Below are positions 22,917-24,938 of a stretch of 24,938 bases of DNA, in pieces. The notes under the pieces are model-generated. The model made no database searches. It had not been told where the DNA came from and worked only from the letters and a program-made list of their open reading frames with translations. This stretch comes from Candidatus Segatella intestinihominis (GTDB lineage Bacteria > Bacteroidota > Bacteroidia > Bacteroidales > Bacteroidaceae): the NCBI GenBank assembly GCA_900548535.1, contig URLG01000039.1:1-24938 (forward strand), given 5' to 3'. Position numbers and translations under genes: made by a program. The stretch's first letter is position 1, and each line of letters opens with the position of its first letter.

Positions 22917-23906
22917 ATGAACAAGCTACTATTAGTCATCATCAGCTTGCTGGCAGCAGTCAACATCTCTGCTGCCAACAAGTATGACAATCCCGACACC
23001 ATCGTGGTATCCAGAGATGGGACGGGCGAGTTTAGAACCATTGACGAGGCCATCGAGGTGTGCCGTGCCTTTATGGATTACACCAAGGTAATCTATGTGA
23101 AGAAGGGCGTGTACAAGGAGAAGCTCATCATCCCATCATGGCTCACCAACATCACCATCTGTGGTGAAGACCGTGACAACACCATCATTACTTGGGACGA
23201 CCACGCCAACATCCTCATGCCTATAGGCGGACTCGACTCCGAGGCAGCGGTGAAGGGCAAGCCAATGGGCACCTTCCGCACCTATACCCTCAAGGTACAA
23301 GGCACTTACTTCACCCTGGAGAACATCACCATCGAGAACAATGCTGCCAAGCTTGGCCAAGCCGTAGCCCTACACCTGGAGGGCGATCACATCTTGATAC
23401 ACAACTGTCGCCTCTTGGGCAATCAAGACACGGTGTATACCGGCATGGCTGGCAGCCGCATCGCTTTCTACGACTGCTATATCGAGGGAACCACCGATTT
23501 CATCTTTGGTCCATCAAGAGCATGGTTTGAGAATTGTGAGATTCATAGCAAGGCAAATAGCTACATCACGGCAGCCTCTACCCCTGCTGGTCAGGAATAC
23601 GGCTATGTGTTCAACAAGTGCAAACTCACAGCCGAGCCAGGAGTAGACAAGGTATACCTAGGCAGACCTTGGCGTCCATACGCAGCCACCATCTTCATGA
23701 ATTGCGAGATGGGAAGCCACATCTTAGCTGCTGGTTGGGACAACTGGCGCAATCCTAAGAACGAGGAGACCGCACGCTATGCCGAATATGGCAACCATGG
23801 ACCAGGAGCCTCCACCAAGGGCAGAGTGGCATGGGCTAAGCAGCTCACCAAGAAGGAAGCAGCCAAGGTTACCATCATGAATGTATTCGGCGAAGAGGCC
23901 TGGTAA
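22917..23906 (+). CDS. Secreted pectin methylesterase (CE8)
   Basis: A 329-residue carbohydrate esterase family 8 protein that removes methyl esters from homogalacturonan. A signal peptide (MNKLLLVIISLLAAVNISAA) is visible. Right-handed beta-helix family motifs are all present: GNQDTVYT with the acid/base Asp (D171), DFIFG with the nucleophile Asp (D194), and LGRPW with the substrate-binding Arg (R250). It is 21 bases after rel with no terminator or TAnnTTTG promoter between them, so read-through is possible, although the substrate link is to plant cell walls rather than stringent control. It has no neighbouring pectate lyase, SusC/SusD or sensor gene here. It ends nine bases from the convergent MerR-type gene. 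Confidence 0.93.
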   Translation: MNKLLLVIISLLAAVNISAANKYDNPDTIVVSRDGTGEFRTIDEAIEVCRAFMDYTKVIYVKKGVYKEKLIIPSWLTNITICGEDRDNTIITWDDHANILMPIGGLDSEAAVKGKPMGTFRTYTLKVQGTYFTLENITIENNAAKLGQAVALHLEGDHILIHNCRLLGNQDTVYTGMAGSRIAFYDCYIEGTTDFIFGPSRAWFENCEIHSKANSYITAASTPAGQEYGYVFNKCKLTAEPGVDKVYLGRPWRPYAATIFMNCEMGSHILAAGWDNWRNPKNEETARYAEYGNHGPGASTKGRVAWAKQLTKKEAAKVTIMNVFGEEAW

Positions 23907-23915
23907 TTTTCTTCA

Positions 23916-24263
23916 TTAGACAAGTTGGTCCAGCTGTTTTTTCAGATCCTTCAGCTGGTCTCTTACACTGATAAGGGTGTCGAGAACGTCAGATGACTTC
24001 TCGGCACCTGTTCTGTTTTGTGCCAGATACTTACGCGCCGCAGCTATCTTCAGTCCCTTCACCTTGATGAGACTGTAGATGACTTTTATCTGCTCAATAT
24101 CCTTCTCTGTATACTGGCGCACCTTGTTGCCCGAAACCTTCGGTTTGAGGAAAGGAAATTCCTTTTCCCAATATCTCAGGGTCGACTCATTAACATCTAT
24201 CATTTCGGCCACTTCCTTGATAGAATAGTACAATTTCTTGCTTTTATCTGAATTTAATGCCAT
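23916..24263 (-). CDS. MerR-family transcriptional regulator, short form
   Basis: A 115-residue regulator. The N-terminal winged helix-turn-helix is clear: YYSIKEVAEMIDVNESTLRY, WEKEFPFLKPK, then RQYTEKDIEQIKVIYSLIK. A short coiled coil for dimerisation follows (about 93-115, VRDQLKDLKKQLDQL). There is no C-terminal effector domain and no cysteine cluster, so it is not a typical metal or drug sensor. It is divergent from alaS, which is a frequent arrangement in Bacteroidota, and convergent with the pectinesterase gene. Targets are unknown. Confidence 0.9.
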   Translation of the reverse strand: MALNSDKSKKLYYSIKEVAEMIDVNESTLRYWEKEFPFLKPKVSGNKVRQYTEKDIEQIKVIYSLIKVKGLKIAAARKYLAQNRTGAEKSSDVLDTLISVRDQLKDLKKQLDQLV

Positions 24264-24281
24264 ATTTTACCACTTTATTTT

Positions 24282-24289
24282 CAAAAATA
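24282..24289 (-). promoter_or_regulatory. Possible promoter -7 element for the MerR gene
   Basis: The minus strand reads TATTTTTG, matching TAnnTTTG but with A rather than C following, 18 bases before the start codon. It lies back to back with the alaS promoter. Confidence 0.45.
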
Positions 24290-24298
24290 ATTAATTTA

Positions 24299-24331
24299 AT
24301 TGCAAATTTAAGCAATTCTTATTATCTTTGC
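24299..24331 (+). promoter_or_regulatory. alaS promoter
   Basis: ATTG (24299-24302) is followed after 20 bases by TATCTTTGC (24323-24331), close to the Bacteroidota TTTG-N19/20-TAnnTTTG arrangement. The leader of about 65 bases contains the hairpin TGCCC-TAAA-GGGCA (24351-24364). Confidence 0.72.
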
Positions 24332-24400
24332 AAAGATTTTCGGAAGAAAATGCCCTAAAGGGCAAAATTTAACAGAAATTAAAGACAAAATAAAAAAGAT

Positions 24401-24938
24401 ATGATGACAGCTAATGAAGTGCGCGAATCCTTCAAGAAGTTCTTCGAGGGAAAAGGCCACAAGATTGTTCCATCAGCACCTATGGTGATCAAGGATGACC
24501 CTACGCTGATGTTTACAAATGCTGGTATGAACCAGTGGAAAGACATCATCCTCGGTACTAAGGACCCAGGCAAGGATGTACGTCGTGTTGATACGCAGAA
24601 ATGTCTCCGTGTGAGCGGTAAGCACAACGACCTCGAAGAGGTTGGTCACGATACTTACCACCACACCATGTTCGAGATGCTCGGCAACTGGAGCTTTGGC
24701 GACTACTTCAAGGAGGGCGCCATCGACATGGCTTGGGAATACCTCACTGAGGTTTTGAAACTCAACCCAGACGACCTCTACGTTACCGTATTCGAGGGTA
24801 GCAAGGAGGAAGGCTTGGAGCGCGACAACGAGGCTGCTGGCTTCTGGGCTAAGCACGTGCCTGCCGACCACATCATCAATGGTAACAAGCACGACAACTT
24901 CTGGGAGATGGGCGATACAGGTCCTTGCGGTCCTTGCT
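24401..24938 (+). CDS. alaS: Alanyl-tRNA synthetase, N-terminal part (cut by window edge)
   Basis: AlaS is a class II synthetase that charges tRNA-Ala. The reading frame is open to the end of the window, giving 178-179 of an expected ~870 residues, with no stop. The catalytic-domain signature is unmistakable: VRESFKKFFEGKGHKIVPSA, LMFTNAGMNQWKDIILG, then RVDTQKCLRVSGKHNDLEEV and GHDTYHHTMFEMLGNWSFGD. Two adjacent ATG codons (24401 and 24404) are possible starts; 24404 gives the common MTANEVRESF-type N terminus. It is divergent from the MerR-type gene and has its own promoter and a short structured leader. Confidence 0.97.
   Translation, partial: MMTANEVRESFKKFFEGKGHKIVPSAPMVIKDDPTLMFTNAGMNQWKDIILGTKDPGKDVRRVDTQKCLRVSGKHNDLEEVGHDTYHHTMFEMLGNWSFGDYFKEGAIDMAWEYLTEVLKLNPDDLYVTVFEGSKEEGLERDNEAAGFWAKHVPADHIINGNKHDNFWEMGDTGPCGPC

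Noticed and set aside
1..24938. CRISPR array, insertion sequence, integrase, or toxin-antitoxin system
   Set aside because: No regularly spaced repeats, transposase, recombinase or toxin-like genes are visible on either strand; the window is mainly core genome.

Overview
The window looks like a chromosomal segment of a Bacteroidota bacterium, most likely a Prevotella/Segatella-type gut or oral anaerobe. This is inferred from three things: nine exact TAnnTTTGC promoter -7 elements plus one shorter TAnnTTTG match, gene orders typical of Bacteroidales (rsfS-ftsH-cdsA; surE-lpxB divergent from parA-parB-DUF5683-mltD-rel; a MerR gene divergent from alaS), and secreted plant-glycan enzymes. There is no phage, insertion sequence, CRISPR array or rRNA. 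Almost every gene is housekeeping and intact; only alaS is cut, by the right edge.

Layout. 1-119 holds no gene I can support. 120-3480 (minus) is a ribosome-maturation cluster read rsmA, frr, rsgA, then an AraC-type regulator. 3607-6153 (plus) carries a lysylphosphatidylglycerol-synthase/flippase-like membrane protein and the dipeptidase pepD. 6154-6466 is a gene-free leader with a terminator, a promoter, a 34-codon small ORF and two mutually exclusive hairpins, all in front of corA. 7594-9360 is a five-repeat DUF349 protein. 9361-9866 holds convergent terminators, two identical tRNA-Gln(CUG) genes on the minus strand and two divergent promoters. 9867-13269 is rsfS-ftsH-cdsA. 13424-14383 is a secreted GH5 endoglucanase.

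14423-16533 (minus) is surE-lpxB, with a 4-base overlap and an unusual charged tail on LpxB. Divergent from it, 16688-22895 is parA-parB-DUF5683-mltD-rel, which links chromosome segregation, wall remodelling and the stringent response. 22917-23906 is a secreted pectin methylesterase, followed convergently by a small MerR-like regulator and divergently by alaS (partial).

The most interesting non-coding signal is the corA leader (6271-6466). A strong promoter is followed by a small ORF whose last codons and stop codon form an antisense to the Shine-Dalgarno region of corA, so two competing stems are possible. This looks like translation-coupled attenuation of a Mg2+/divalent-cation channel. Secondary points are simple-sequence intergenic repeats that supply stop codons to two genes, a probable near-leaderless mRNA for the flippase-like gene, and mini-ORF/hairpin leaders before parA and alaS.
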